Source: Cupriavidus malaysiensis
Lineage (GTDB): Bacteria > Pseudomonadota > Gammaproteobacteria > Burkholderiales > Burkholderiaceae
DNA: 64,000 nt
Direction: 5' to 3'
Assembly (NCBI RefSeq): GCF_001854325.1
Contig: NZ_CP017754.1
Location: forward strand, 62,001 to 126,000
Shown: positions 44,372 through 55,703 of the stretch, piece by piece
Layout of the letters: every line of letters begins with the position of its first letter
Numbering within the stretch: position 1 is the stretch's first letter
The notes under the pieces: generated by a model
Databases searched by the model: none
What the model saw: the letters and a program-made list of their open reading frames with translations, nothing else
Told to the model about the DNA's origin: nothing
Made by a program: the position numbers and the translations under genes

Positions 44372-44944
44372 ATGACACGCCCGACCCGCCTTCGGGACGC
44401 GCTGCGCCGCGTCCGCTTCCTCCTCAGCCTTGCCGTGCTCGGCGGCGCCTGCTCGCTGGCCTTGCCGGCCCATGCGCTGCAGAACGCCTCGTCCGATCCA
44501 CCCGCCCGGCCCGGGCCGAACCTTGCACCGCGCGAGGCACTCGGCCTGAATGCCGCGCAGAACGCGCTGTGGCAGGCCGCCGAGTCCGCCACGCGTGAAG
44601 CACACGCCCATGCGCTGGAGCTGCGCGCGCGCTTCCTGCGTGAAAGCGGCGACCCCGAGGGCATGCGCGACGGCAGCGCACCGCTGCGCCCGCGCGTCCA
44701 GGCGATGGAGCGGCTGCACGATGCGCTGGAGAAGGACCGCCGCGCGGTCGATGAACGCTGGCTGGCGCTGGATGAGAGCCTCGATGCGTCCCAGCGGCGC
44801 CGCTTGCGCGCGATGCCCCAGGTGGCGCACTGGCTGGGCCTGATGCCGCCGATGCATGGCATGCACGAGCTGGAGATGGGCCGTCCCGGCGGGCCGGAAG
44901 GCAGGGACCAGGCGGGCCCCGGCTTCGACGGGCCGCCGCACTGA
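44372..44944 (+). CDS. Spy/CpxP-like periplasmic protein
   Basis: 190 residues with a signal peptide (about 1-32, ending ALPAHA). The mature part is mostly helical, with a LxxxQ-like segment (LGLNAAQNALWQAAE and SLDASQRRRLRAM), as in Spy/CpxP (LTXXQ) chaperones and periplasmic metal-sensing proteins. The C-terminus is Met/Gly/Pro-rich. GGAG precedes the ATG. It diverges from the two-component system genes, as cpxP does from cpxRA, so it is likely both target and modulator (inference). Assignment is by fold-like pattern, not strong identity. Confidence 0.7.
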   Translation: MTRPTRLRDALRRVRFLLSLAVLGGACSLALPAHALQNASSDPPARPGPNLAPREALGLNAAQNALWQAAESATREAHAHALELRARFLRESGDPEGMRDGSAPLRPRVQAMERLHDALEKDRRAVDERWLALDESLDASQRRRLRAMPQVAHWLGLMPPMHGMHELEMGRPGGPEGRDQAGPGFDGPPH

Positions 44945-45051
44945 GCGCTGCCGGGAGTATCGCGGCGCGCGTGCCACGCCTCGCTGCACCCTGCCGACCT
45001 GGCTGCTGCATGCGTGGCGCCGCGGCGTGCAGCGATCGGCGGTGACCGGAA

Positions 45052-45060
45052 TGTGGATAA
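45052..45060 (-). promoter_or_regulatory. DnaA-box consensus (TTATCCACA on minus strand)
   Basis: Exact DnaA box overlapping the U-tract side of the hairpin downstream of rep. Confidence 0.45.
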
Positions 45061-45091
45061 AAGAACGCCCCCGCGCTTTGGGCCGGGGGCG
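45058..45091 (-). terminator. Terminator downstream of rep
   Basis: Stem ACGCCCCCG / CGGGGGCGT (45064-45072 with 45083-45091), then TCTTTT on the minus strand. It is 160 bases past the rep stop. Confidence 0.6.
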
Positions 45092-45250
45092 TCAAACAGG
45101 GAAGAACCGGGCACGCATGCCCGACCGCGCAGGACAGAAGGGTTAAGCCCCGCACGGTACCCGCAGCACAAGGCCGCGGACGGGGGTGATCCTAGTCGGC
45201 GCGCCGGGGCCGGTCTTGTCTATCTCGTATCCCTATGTATCGACTTTGTA

Positions 45251-47344
45251 TCAGACCCCGGCCTTTCCGTTACCGAGCAGCGCCTTGAGTCCGGCCAGGC
45301 GGTCCTTGGGGCTCATGGCCGGGGCCGTGTCCTTGGGCGCCGGCGCCTCTTCCAGCTTCATTTCACCGATGAAGCGCGACGGCTGGCAGGAATAGGTGTC
45401 GCGCGCGCGCTTGCGCTTCTTGCACCAGCTGATGTGCAGGCTGCGCTGGGCACGCGTGATGCCGACGTACATCAGGCGGCGCTCTTCCTCGACCTTCTCG
45501 TCGCTCATGTCCTCGTCCTCGCGGCAATGGGGCAGGATGCCCTCCTCCACGCCGACCAGGAACACATGCGGGTACTCCAGGCCCTTGGAGGCATGCAACG
45601 TCGACAGCCGCACCGCGTCGGGATCTTCTTCGCGGCCCTCGAGCATGCTCATCAGCGCCACCGTCTGTGTCAGCTCGAGCAGGTTCTTGCCCTCGTCGCC
45701 GAAGCCGTCGGCGGTGTCGTAGCCAGTGGCCTCGCCCGTGCCGTCGCCACCCTCGGGCTTGGTGCCCTTGCGCTTGAGCCAATCGAGGAATTCCAGCGTG
45801 GTGGTCCACCTGGACTGTGCCTGGCGCTCGTCGAAGGTGTCGTAGAGGTAGGCCTCGTAGTGGATGCCTTCCATCAGGTCGTCGAGCACCTGCGTGGCCG
45901 GGTCTTTGGCGGCGCGCGCGGCCAGCCGCACCATCGACTCGCAGAACACGCGCAGCGGCTCCAGCTGGCGCGGCTGCAGCTTGCCTTCGATGCCGCCCAT
46001 CATGGCCGCCTCGAACAGCGAGACCTTGGCCTGGCCGGCGAAGGTGCCCAGCACCTCCAATGTGGTATTGCCGACGCCGCGCCGCGGCGTGGTGATGGCG
46101 CGGATGAAAGCAGGGTCGTCGTCCGGATTGGCGATCAGGCGCAGGTAGGCGCAGATGTCCTTGATTTCCGCCTTGTCGAAGAAGCTCTGCCCGCCCGACA
46201 GTACATAGGGAATGCGTTCGCGGCGCAGGATCTGCTCGAACAGGCGTGCCTGGTGATTGCCGCGGTACAGGATGGCATAGTCGCGGAACTGCGCGCGGCG
46301 CTCGAACTTGTGGGCCGACAGGCGGAACACCACGGACTCCGCCTCATGCTCCTCGTCGTTCATCGGGTTGATGGCGACCGGGTCGCCCATGCCGTGCTCG
46401 CTCCACAACTTCTTGTCGAACAGCTTCGGATTGTTGGCGATGACGGCGTTGGCCGCTTCGAGGATGCGCACCGTGGAGCGGTAGTTCTGCTCCAGCTTGA
46501 TCACTTTCAGGTCGGGGAAATCGGTCTGCAGCAGGCGCAGGTTGTCGAGCGTGGCGCCGCGCCAGCCGTAGATGGCCTGGTCATCGTCGCCGACCGCGGT
46601 GAAGGCCGGCGCGCGCAGGTGCGAGCCACCCGCCAGCAGCTTGAGCAGCTGGTACTGGCAGGCATTGGTGTCCTGGTACTCGTCGACCAGGAAGTAGCGC
46701 AGGCGGTTCTGCCACTTCAGGCGCACCGTCTCGTCGCGCGCGAACAGTTCGGCCGGCAGGCGGATCAGGTCGTCGAAATCCACCGCCTGGTAGGCATGCA
46801 GCGTGGCCACGTAGTTGCGGTAGACCAGCGCGGCCTGGTGCTGGTCGGCATCGGCGGCCTGCGCGATGGCCGCTTCGGGATCGACCATGCCGTTCTTCCA
46901 CAGCGAGATCGTGCCCTGCACGCTGCGGATCAGCTTCTTGTCGGTGGTGCCGAGCTGTTCCTGCACCAGCCCGAAGCAATCGTCCGAGTCCATGATCGAG
47001 AACTGCGGCTTCAGGCCCACGTGCTCGGCCTCGGCGCGCAGGATCTGCACGCCGAGCGAGTGGAAGGTACAGACCGTCAGCTGCTTGAGCGGCAGACGCT
47101 TGCCTTCGCGCGTGGTCTTGCCTTCCATCAGCTTGCCGATGCGCTCCTGCATCTCCTTCGCCGCCTTGTTGGTGAAGGTGACGGCGGCGATGTGGCGGGG
47201 CTCGAAGCCCTTGTCCTCGATCAGGTGGGCGATCTTCTGCGTGATCACCCTGGTCTTGCCCGAGCCGGCGCCGGCCAGTACCAGGCAGGGACCATCGAGA
47301 TAGCGGACAGCTTCGGATTGGGCGGGATTGAGTCCGTGGGTCAT
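45251..47344 (-). CDS. rep: ATP-dependent DNA helicase Rep (UvrD/Rep family)
   Basis: 697-residue superfamily 1A 3'-5' helicase that restarts and clears replication forks. MTHGLNPAQSEAVRYLDGPC is Rep-like; Walker A AGAGSGKTRV (motif I), TFTNKAAKEM (Ia), VDEYQDTNACQ (II), GDDDQAIYGWRGA (III), LEQNYRST (IV), STLHASKGLEYPHVFLVG (V) and EERRLMYVGITRAQ (VI) all appear in order. The start at 47344 gives the family N-terminus; the longer frame begins in a Arg/Cys-rich region. Length fits Rep more than UvrD. Single gene. Confidence 0.95.
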   Translation of the reverse strand: MTHGLNPAQSEAVRYLDGPCLVLAGAGSGKTRVITQKIAHLIEDKGFEPRHIAAVTFTNKAAKEMQERIGKLMEGKTTREGKRLPLKQLTVCTFHSLGVQILRAEAEHVGLKPQFSIMDSDDCFGLVQEQLGTTDKKLIRSVQGTISLWKNGMVDPEAAIAQAADADQHQAALVYRNYVATLHAYQAVDFDDLIRLPAELFARDETVRLKWQNRLRYFLVDEYQDTNACQYQLLKLLAGGSHLRAPAFTAVGDDDQAIYGWRGATLDNLRLLQTDFPDLKVIKLEQNYRSTVRILEAANAVIANNPKLFDKKLWSEHGMGDPVAINPMNDEEHEAESVVFRLSAHKFERRAQFRDYAILYRGNHQARLFEQILRRERIPYVLSGGQSFFDKAEIKDICAYLRLIANPDDDPAFIRAITTPRRGVGNTTLEVLGTFAGQAKVSLFEAAMMGGIEGKLQPRQLEPLRVFCESMVRLAARAAKDPATQVLDDLMEGIHYEAYLYDTFDERQAQSRWTTTLEFLDWLKRKGTKPEGGDGTGEATGYDTADGFGDEGKNLLELTQTVALMSMLEGREEDPDAVRLSTLHASKGLEYPHVFLVGVEEGILPHCREDEDMSDEKVEEERRLMYVGITRAQRSLHISWCKKRKRARDTYSCQPSRFIGEMKLEEAPAPKDTAPAMSPKDRLAGLKALLGNGKAGV

Positions 47345-47656
47345 GCGCGGGAAGACAGCGTGGATGTGTGACGGGAACGGCCGGGCCGCGGATGCGGTGC
47401 GGCGTGTGCAGGATCCGGCGCGCCTCGGCACCGTGCAAGCGAAGGATGTTAACACGCGCCGCCGCCAGGCCAGGCTGCTCGACGAGGCCTTTGTCCCCGG
47501 CCGTCATGTAACGCGCCGTAATGCTCTGTAATGAAAAGTAATGGCCGGGATCGCGTCCCGGATGGCGGTCTCTAAGAAGGATAGAGAGCTTGTATGACGG
47601 CTGCTCCAACACTGCTTCAACCAGGTGTGGCCTCATCATCACATGGGAGCTGTCCT

Positions 47657-47899
47657 ATGCGAACACAGAAGCGAGCACGTCCGGCCCTGGCCAAGGCCAT
47701 CCTGATCAGCACCACGCTGGTGGCGTTCGCCGGCTGCGCGGACATGTCGCCCAAGCAGCGCAACACCGCCATCGGCGCCGGTATCGGCGCGGTCGGGGGT
47801 GCAGTGCTGACTGGCGGCGATGCGCTGGGCACCGTCGGCGGCGCGGCCGTGGGCGGTGTCATCGGCAACGTCACCACCCCGAACCGCAGGGGCCGGTGA
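47657..47899 (+). CDS. Small glycine-zipper lipoprotein (OsmB-like)
   Basis: 80 residues. Signal peptide with lipobox VAFAGC (Cys28), then a glycine-zipper repeat: GAGIGAVGGAVLTGG and GTVGGAAVGGVIG, which packs membrane-associated helices. Such small lipoproteins (OsmB/SlyB-like) sit in the outer membrane and respond to osmotic or phase changes. ATG at 47657 has GGGAG about 7 bases ahead; upstream in-frame ATG at 47594 lacks one. It lies between rep (divergent) and the glycine riboswitch. Confidence 0.82.
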   Translation: MRTQKRARPALAKAILISTTLVAFAGCADMSPKQRNTAIGAGIGAVGGAVLTGGDALGTVGGAAVGGVIGNVTTPNRRGR

Positions 47900-47925
47900 G
47901 CCCTGCCCCGCCGGCCCGGGGCGCG

Positions 47926-47954
47926 TTGACAAAGCGGGGGGCGTCCCGTACATT
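47926..47954 (+). promoter_or_regulatory. Promoter of the gcv operon
   Basis: TTGACA (47926-47931), 17-base spacer, TACATT (47949-47954). Transcription should start about 47961, exactly where the riboswitch P1 helix begins. Confidence 0.75.
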
Positions 47955-47960
47955 GCGCGC

Positions 47961-48199
47961 ATCCGGCCGGGAGAGCGCGCGAGGCATCGCGCCGCCGAAG
48001 GGGTATCACCCGAAAACTCTCAGGCACCATGGACTGGTCGGATCGGCGGGCAATATGCACACGATGCACGCCGTACTCTGGAGAGCGACACCCGCCATCG
48101 TTCGCATGAATGACGGTGAGCGTGTCCACCGAAGGGGCGCGCAGGGCCCGGTTCCGCCAGGAGCCACCCTGTAATCTCTCAGGTATCGAGGACAGAGGG
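47961..48199 (+). ncRNA. Tandem glycine riboswitch
   Basis: Two glycine aptamers in series. Aptamer 1 (47961-48043) has P1 ATCCGGCC / GGTCGGAT, core GCCGAAGGGG and CTCTCAGGCACCATGGACT. Aptamer 2 (48074-48199) has P1 CTCTG / CAGAG, core CCGAAGGGG and ATCTCTCAGGTATCGAGGAC. These are the conserved gcvT-leader motifs. The switch senses glycine and, in the family, turns on glycine-cleavage genes. It is followed directly by a terminator hairpin and gcvT. Confidence 0.93.
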
Positions 48200-48263
48200 G
48201 TCATCCGCCGCAGCGGATTCGCAGCACGACGCGCGCGAGCCATGCGGCGGATGGCCCTTTTTT
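48198..48263 (+). terminator. Riboswitch expression-platform terminator
   Basis: Stem 48198-48212 with 48243-48257 (core ATCCGCCGCA / TGCGGCGGAT), a 30-base loop, then TTTTTT at 48258-48263, 38 bases before the gcvT ATG. A shorter hairpin ATCCGC-CGCA-GCGGAT (48203-48218) uses the same 5' strand and is mutually exclusive, a candidate antiterminator. Confidence 0.75.
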
Positions 48264-48301
48264 CGTTTTCGCAACCGCAGAGATCCGTCCCCGAGGAACC
48301 C

Positions 48302-49429
48302 ATGACGCTCCAGGCCACGCCCCTCAATGCCATCCACCGCGCCCTCGGCGCCCGCATGGTCGACTTCGGCGGCTGGGACATGCCGGTCAACTACGGCTCC
48401 CAGATCGAGGAACACCACGCCGTGCGCAGCGACGCCGGCATGTTCGACGTCTCCCACATGTGCGTGGTCGACCTCGCCGGTCCCCACGTGCGCGCCTTCC
48501 TGCGCGGCCTGCTGGCCAACAACGTGGACAAGCTGCAGACGCCGGGCAAGGCGCTCTACTCCTGCATGCTCGACGACAAGGGCCACGTCATCGACGACCT
48601 GATCGTCTACTTCTTCGCCGAAGACCGCTTCCGCCTGGTGGTCAACGCCAGCACCGCACCCACCGATATCGAATGGATCCGCGCCCGCAATGCCGCCACC
48701 GGCAGCGGAGTCGCGATCACGCCGCGGCGCGCCGACAACGCCCCCGCGGGCGTGGCGCCGCTGGCCATCGTCGCGGTGCAGGGCCCGAACGCGCGCGCCA
48801 AGGTATGGGGCGCCTTCCCCAGCACCCAGCCGAGCGAAGCGCTCAAGCCCTTCAACGCCCTCGTGGTACAGGACCCGGCCATCGGCGAAATCATGGTCGC
48901 ACGCACCGGCTACACCGGCGAGGACGGCTTCGAGCTGGTGGTGCCGGCCGACAACGTCGCCGCGGTGTGGGAAAAGCTGGATGCCGCCGGCGTGCGCCCG
49001 GCCGGCCTGGGCGCGCGCGACACGCTGCGCCTGGAAGCGGGCATGAACCTGTATGGACAGGACATGGATATCCACACTTCGCCGCTGGATGCGGGCCTGG
49101 CCTGGACCGTCGACCTGCAGAGCGAACGCGACTTCACCGGCAAGGCCGCCCTGCTGGCCGACGGCCAGAAGGCCGCCTTCGCCGGCCTGGTCCTGCGCGA
49201 CAAGGGCGGCGTGCTGCGCGCCCACCAGACCGTCGTCACGCCCGCCGGCAACGGCGAGACCACCAGCGGCACCTTCAGCCCGACCCTGTCCCTTTCGATC
49301 GCCTTCGCCCGCCTGCCGCTGGGCGCGCAACCCGGCGACAGCGTCGAAGTGGAGATCCGCGGCCGCAAGCTGGCGGCGACTGTGGTTAAACTGCCGTTTG
49401 TGCGCAATGGCAAGGCACTCGTGAGCTGA
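48302..49429 (+). CDS. gcvT: Glycine cleavage system T protein (aminomethyltransferase)
   Basis: 375 residues. Transfers the aminomethyl carbon from the H-protein arm to tetrahydrofolate, releasing ammonia. Seen: [65 protein letters not shown] and the [13 protein letters not shown] segment with catalytic-region residues; C-terminal barrel near [21 protein letters not shown] at 48302 follows GAGGAAC. First gene of the riboswitch-controlled operon gcvT-gcvH-gcvP. A 24-bp palindrome lies between it and gcvH. Confidence 0.96.
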   Translation: MTLQATPLNAIHRALGARMVDFGGWDMPVNYGSQIEEHHAVRSDAGMFDVSHMCVVDLAGPHVRAFLRGLLANNVDKLQTPGKALYSCMLDDKGHVIDDLIVYFFAEDRFRLVVNASTAPTDIEWIRARNAATGSGVAITPRRADNAPAGVAPLAIVAVQGPNARAKVWGAFPSTQPSEALKPFNALVVQDPAIGEIMVARTGYTGEDGFELVVPADNVAAVWEKLDAAGVRPAGLGARDTLRLEAGMNLYGQDMDIHTSPLDAGLAWTVDLQSERDFTGKAALLADGQKAAFAGLVLRDKGGVLRAHQTVVTPAGNGETTSGTFSPTLSLSIAFARLPLGAQPGDSVEVEIRGRKLAATVVKLPFVRNGKALVS

Positions 49430-49469
49430 CGCTCGCAACGGTCAAACAAGGTCAAGAGCCAACGGTCAT

Positions 49470-49493
49470 GGCGCGCCCGCGCGCGGGCGCGCC
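49470..49493. repeat. 24-bp perfect palindrome between gcvT and gcvH
   Basis: GGCGCGCCCGCG and its complement abut at 49481/49482. The RNA would fold to a strong hairpin 36 bases before gcvH, with no U-tract. Confidence 0.8.
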
Positions 49494-49529
49494 CAGAACA
49501 GACGAACCAACCGAATCCGGAGAATCCAC

Positions 49530-49910
49530 ATGAACTTCCCCCCCGAACTCAAGTACACCGAGTCGCATGAGTGGGTGCGCGTCGAAGCCGACGGCACGCT
49601 GACCATCGGCATCACGGACCATGCGCAGGACGCGCTGGGCGACATCGTCTTCCTCGAGCTGCCCGAAGTGGGCCGCAGCGTCGGCGCCGGCGACGCGCTG
49701 GCCGTGGTCGAGTCGGTCAAGGCCGCCTCCGACATCTACGCGCCGGTGGCCGGCGAGGTCATCGCCATCAACGACGCCGCCAGCGCCGAGCCGGAGAGCG
49801 TCAACGCCAACGCCTTCGAGGCCTGGCTGTTCAAGCTGAAGCCGGCCAACGCCGACGACGTCAACGGCCTGATGTCGGCCGACGCCTACAAGGCCAGCGT
49901 CGGCGCCTGA
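49530..49910 (+). CDS. gcvH: Glycine cleavage system H protein
   Basis: 126-residue lipoyl carrier that shuttles the aminomethyl group between P, T and L proteins. The lipoylated Lys is Lys64 in [14 protein letters not shown]. The N-terminus [16 protein letters not shown] and the C-terminal [16 protein letters not shown] are standard. Ribosome site CCGGAG stands about 7 bases before the ATG. It is 100 bp after gcvT, following the palindrome, and 92 bp before gcvP. Confidence 0.97.
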   Translation: MNFPPELKYTESHEWVRVEADGTLTIGITDHAQDALGDIVFLELPEVGRSVGAGDALAVVESVKAASDIYAPVAGEVIAINDAASAEPESVNANAFEAWLFKLKPANADDVNGLMSADAYKASVGA

Positions 49911-50002
49911 CGCCGCGCGGCCCCGGCGACGGGGCCGCCGAGACCGAACGACCGCGCGGCGGCCGGCCGACCACCGGCGCCGCGCCTGACGAGACCCCTG
50001 CC

Positions 50003-52930
<2,928 letters not shown>

Positions 52931-52937
52931 ACGGCCG

Positions 52938-52959
52938 GGGCCGGAGCCGGCTCCGGCCC
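52938..52959 (+). repeat. 22-bp perfect palindrome behind gcvP
   Basis: GGGCCGGAGCC meets its complement GGCTCCGGCCC. It lies 8 bases past the gcvP stop, without T-run, so a partial terminator or mRNA-end stabiliser. Confidence 0.65.
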
Positions 52960-52993
52960 GGCCCCACGCAGGAATCCGGAGTCAGGAGTCGCG

Positions 52994-53530
52994 ATGTGGA
53001 ACCTGAGTGCTCCCTGGTGGGAGTTCGTGCTGCGCGGGCTGATCGTCTACGGCAGCGTGCTGGTACTGCTGCGCGTGACCGGCAAGCGCCAGATCGGGCA
53101 GCTCACGCCCTTCGACCTGGTACTCCTGCTGGTGCTGTCCAACGCGGTGCAGAACGCCATGAACGCCGGCGACAACTCGGTCACGGCGGGGCTGATCCTG
53201 GCCGTCACGCTGGTTGCGGCCAACCTGCTGCTGGCCACGCTGACGGCGCGCAGCCGCCGCTTCGAGCGGGTGGCCGAGGGCCGGCCCGAGGTACTCGTCC
53301 ACGACGGGCGGGTCTACCATGAACTCATGCAGCGCGAGCGCATCACCCGCGACGACCTGCACAAGGCGCTGCGCCGCGCCGGCTGCGAGCGCCTCGGCGA
53401 CGTGCACGTGGCCATCCTGGAAACCGACGGCAGCATCAGCGTGCTGGTGCACCGGGAAGCGCCGGCGACGCCGCGCGAGGCCGCCGGCTCGCTGTGGCAC
53501 CAGGGCGCGGCGGACGACGACACGGTCTGA
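52994..53530 (+). CDS. DUF421 (YetF-like) membrane protein
   Basis: 178 residues. Three N-terminal membrane helices (about 8-26, 38-54 and 60-80), then a cytosolic DUF421 domain. The family signature [30 protein letters not shown] is visible in pieces, followed by [17 protein letters not shown] and the conserved [14 protein letters not shown]. Members such as Bacillus YetF and YrbG are linked to spore membrane or are unknown. GGAGTC precedes the ATG. It interrupts the gcvP-sdaA neighbourhood; whether it belongs to the riboswitch transcript is uncertain. Confidence 0.9.
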   Translation: MWNLSAPWWEFVLRGLIVYGSVLVLLRVTGKRQIGQLTPFDLVLLLVLSNAVQNAMNAGDNSVTAGLILAVTLVAANLLLATLTARSRRFERVAEGRPEVLVHDGRVYHELMQRERITRDDLHKALRRAGCERLGDVHVAILETDGSISVLVHREAPATPREAAGSLWHQGAADDDTV

Positions 53531-53607
53531 GGCGGACAGGGCCCTCACCCACCACCACGGCTGACCGCCATCCGGCGATCCGCCAGGCCATCGAGAAGGA
53601 GACTATC

Positions 53608-54984
53608 GTGGCTGTCAGCGTCTTCGACCTGTTCAAGGTCGGCATCGGCCCCTCGAGTTCGCACACGGTCGGCCCCATGCGCGCGGCCGGCCTGTTCGTC
53701 CATGGCCTGGAGCGCGACGGGCTGCTGTCGCGCGTGGCCACGGTGCGCGTCGAGCTGTACGGCTCGCTCGGCGCCACCGGCAAGGGACACGGCACCGACC
53801 GCGGCGTCATCCTCGGCCTGATGGGCGAAAGCCCCGACACCGTCGATCCCGACGGCATCGCCGCACGGCTGGCCGCGCTGCGCGCCGGCGGCCGCCTGGC
53901 GCTGCTGGGCCGGCACGAGGTGCCCTTCGTCGAGAAGGAACACATCGCGTTCTACCGCCGCGAGGCCATGGCGGAACACCCCAACGGCATGAAGTTCCAT
54001 GCCTTCGACGCGGCCGGGGCCACGCTGCGCGAGGCGCGCTACCTGTCGGTCGGCGGCGGCTTCGTGGTCACCGCCGGCGCGCCCAATACGCAGGTGCTGG
54101 AGGCCGAGCGCCAGCTGCCCCATCCGTTCCGCAGCGGGCGCACCATGCTGGAGATGGCCGCCGCCAGCGGCAAGTCCATCGCGCAGCTGATGCTGGAGAA
54201 CGAACTGGTCTGGCATGGCGAAGCCGAGGTTCGCGCCGGCCTGCTGCATATCTGGGACGTGATGCAGGCCTGCGTCGCGCGCGGCTGCCGCACCGACGGC
54301 CTGCTGCCCGGCCCCTTCCAGGTGCGCCGGCGCGCCCCTGAACTGTTCCGCCACCTGACCGAACGCGCCGAGCGCGCCTTGTCGGATCCCCTCTCCGCGC
54401 TGGACTGGGTCAACCTCTACGCCATCGCCGTCAACGAGGAGAACGCCGCCGGCGGCCGCGTGGTGACCGCGCCGACCAATGGCGCCGCCGGAATCATCCC
54501 TGCCGTGCTGCACTACTACGACCGCTTTGTGCCGGGAGCCAGCGCACAAGGCGTGGTGGACTTCCTGCTCACCGCCGGCGCCATCGGCCTGCTCTACAAG
54601 CTCAACGCCTCCATCTCCGGCGCCGAGGTGGGCTGCCAGGGCGAGGTCGGCGTGGCCTGTTCGATGGCGGCCGGCGCGCTCGCCGCGGTGCTGGGGGGCA
54701 GTCCGGCCCAGGTGGAGAATGCCGCCGAGATCGGCATGGAGCACAATCTCGGCCTGACCTGCGATCCGGTCGGCGGCCTGGTGCAGATCCCCTGCATCGA
54801 GCGCAACGCGATGGCCGCGGTCAAGGCGGTGAATGCCGCCCGCATGGCCCTGCGCGGCGACGGCATGCACTATGTGTCGCTCGACTCGGTGATCAAGACC
54901 ATGCGCGAGACCGGCGCCGACATGAAGACCAAGTACAAGGAGACGGCACGCGGCGGCCTGGCCGTGAACATCGTCGAGTGCTGA
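53608..54984 (+). CDS. sdaA: L-serine ammonia-lyase (iron-sulfur)
   Basis: 458-residue 4Fe-4S enzyme that turns L-serine into pyruvate and ammonia. N-terminal beta domain starts [21 protein letters not shown] with the substrate-binding SSSHT. C-terminal alpha domain holds Cys ligands in [15 protein letters not shown] and [22 protein letters not shown] at 53608 has AAGGAG just upstream; the frame stays open further upstream without similarity. Positioned after gcvTHP, it can remove serine made from glycine by GlyA plus the cleavage system. 77 bases after the DUF421 gene. Confidence 0.95.
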   Translation: MAVSVFDLFKVGIGPSSSHTVGPMRAAGLFVHGLERDGLLSRVATVRVELYGSLGATGKGHGTDRGVILGLMGESPDTVDPDGIAARLAALRAGGRLALLGRHEVPFVEKEHIAFYRREAMAEHPNGMKFHAFDAAGATLREARYLSVGGGFVVTAGAPNTQVLEAERQLPHPFRSGRTMLEMAAASGKSIAQLMLENELVWHGEAEVRAGLLHIWDVMQACVARGCRTDGLLPGPFQVRRRAPELFRHLTERAERALSDPLSALDWVNLYAIAVNEENAAGGRVVTAPTNGAAGIIPAVLHYYDRFVPGASAQGVVDFLLTAGAIGLLYKLNASISGAEVGCQGEVGVACSMAAGALAAVLGGSPAQVENAAEIGMEHNLGLTCDPVGGLVQIPCIERNAMAAVKAVNAARMALRGDGMHYVSLDSVIKTMRETGADMKTKYKETARGGLAVNIVEC

Positions 54985-55189
54985 GCACCGGCGCGCCGGA
55001 GCGATGGGCGGCGGGCGCGGCGGAAGCAGGCCAGGCGGGCGGACAGGGCGAAGCGGACGAAGCGGACGGAAAGCACGAGTCTGCACTTTTTGCTAGGCTG
55101 GCGTCCTGCCCGCCTTCGCCGCGCCGCGGCGGGCAGGTGCAGCACGCGCCCGGCGCGGCCTCTCTTGCGACAACGAACGGGATCACCCC

Positions 55190-55513
55190 ATGATCAAAGT
55201 CAGCATTCTCTATCCGTACCAGGAAGGCGGCAGGTTCGATTTCGACTACTACCAGTCGCGCCACATGGCGCGCGCCGACGAGCTGTTCCGCAGCGCGCCA
55301 GGCTACCGCGGCTACGCCATCGAACGCGGCCTGGGTGGCGCCGCCCCGGGCTCGGCACCGGCCTACGTGGCCATGGGCCACTTCCTGTTCGACGATGCCA
55401 ACGCCTTTGCCGCCGCCTTCGGGCCGCACGCGGCCGAGCTGCAGGGCGACATCCCCAACTACACCGACGCCAGGCCATTGATCCAGCTCAGCGAGGTGCT
55501 GCTGCCGCGCTGA
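55190..55513 (+). CDS. EthD family protein
   Basis: 107-residue small ferredoxin-like alpha/beta barrel protein. [25 protein letters not shown] is the usual EthD start with the conserved Tyr and His, and [17 protein letters not shown] the end. EthD proteins were named from an ether-degradation operon, but most have unknown roles, perhaps monooxygenase or stress-related. It is downstream of sdaA by about 200 bp, with no other catabolic genes around. Ribosome site weak (GGGATC). Confidence 0.87.
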   Translation: MIKVSILYPYQEGGRFDFDYYQSRHMARADELFRSAPGYRGYAIERGLGGAAPGSAPAYVAMGHFLFDDANAFAAAFGPHAAELQGDIPNYTDARPLIQLSEVLLPR

Positions 55514-55628
55514 GCCGGGACGCGCCGCCGGCCGGCGCCACCTCCCGTGCGGCCTGAAATGGCCCCGCACTGGCCGCCACGCTGGCGCGCGGCGAGTTCG
55601 CGCCGACCGTCAATCTGAACGTGTCCTT

Positions 55629-55656
55629 CGCCCGGTCGCCTCTGCGCGACCGGGCG
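55629..55656. terminator. Hairpin between convergent genes EthD and ybdK
   Basis: 11-bp perfect stem CGCCCGGTCGC / GCGACCGGGCG with loop CTCTGC. No T-run either side; plausible two-way terminator. Confidence 0.5.
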
Positions 55657-55703
55657 CGTGGTCCGGCGCGGCAGGCGTCAGGGACGCAGCAGCCCCGGGA
55701 AAC

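Larger units (their letters stand above)
44945..45250. other. 306-bp convergent intergenic region
   Basis: Between the CpxP-like gene and rep. It holds a minus-strand terminator hairpin (45064-45091) and a DnaA-box sequence (45052-45060). No gene supported. Confidence 0.6.

Noticed and set aside
44785..44800. Conserved LTXXQ motif in the CpxP-like protein as firm proof of the family
   Set aside because: The segments only approximate LTXXQ, so the family name is given as 'like' and with reduced confidence.
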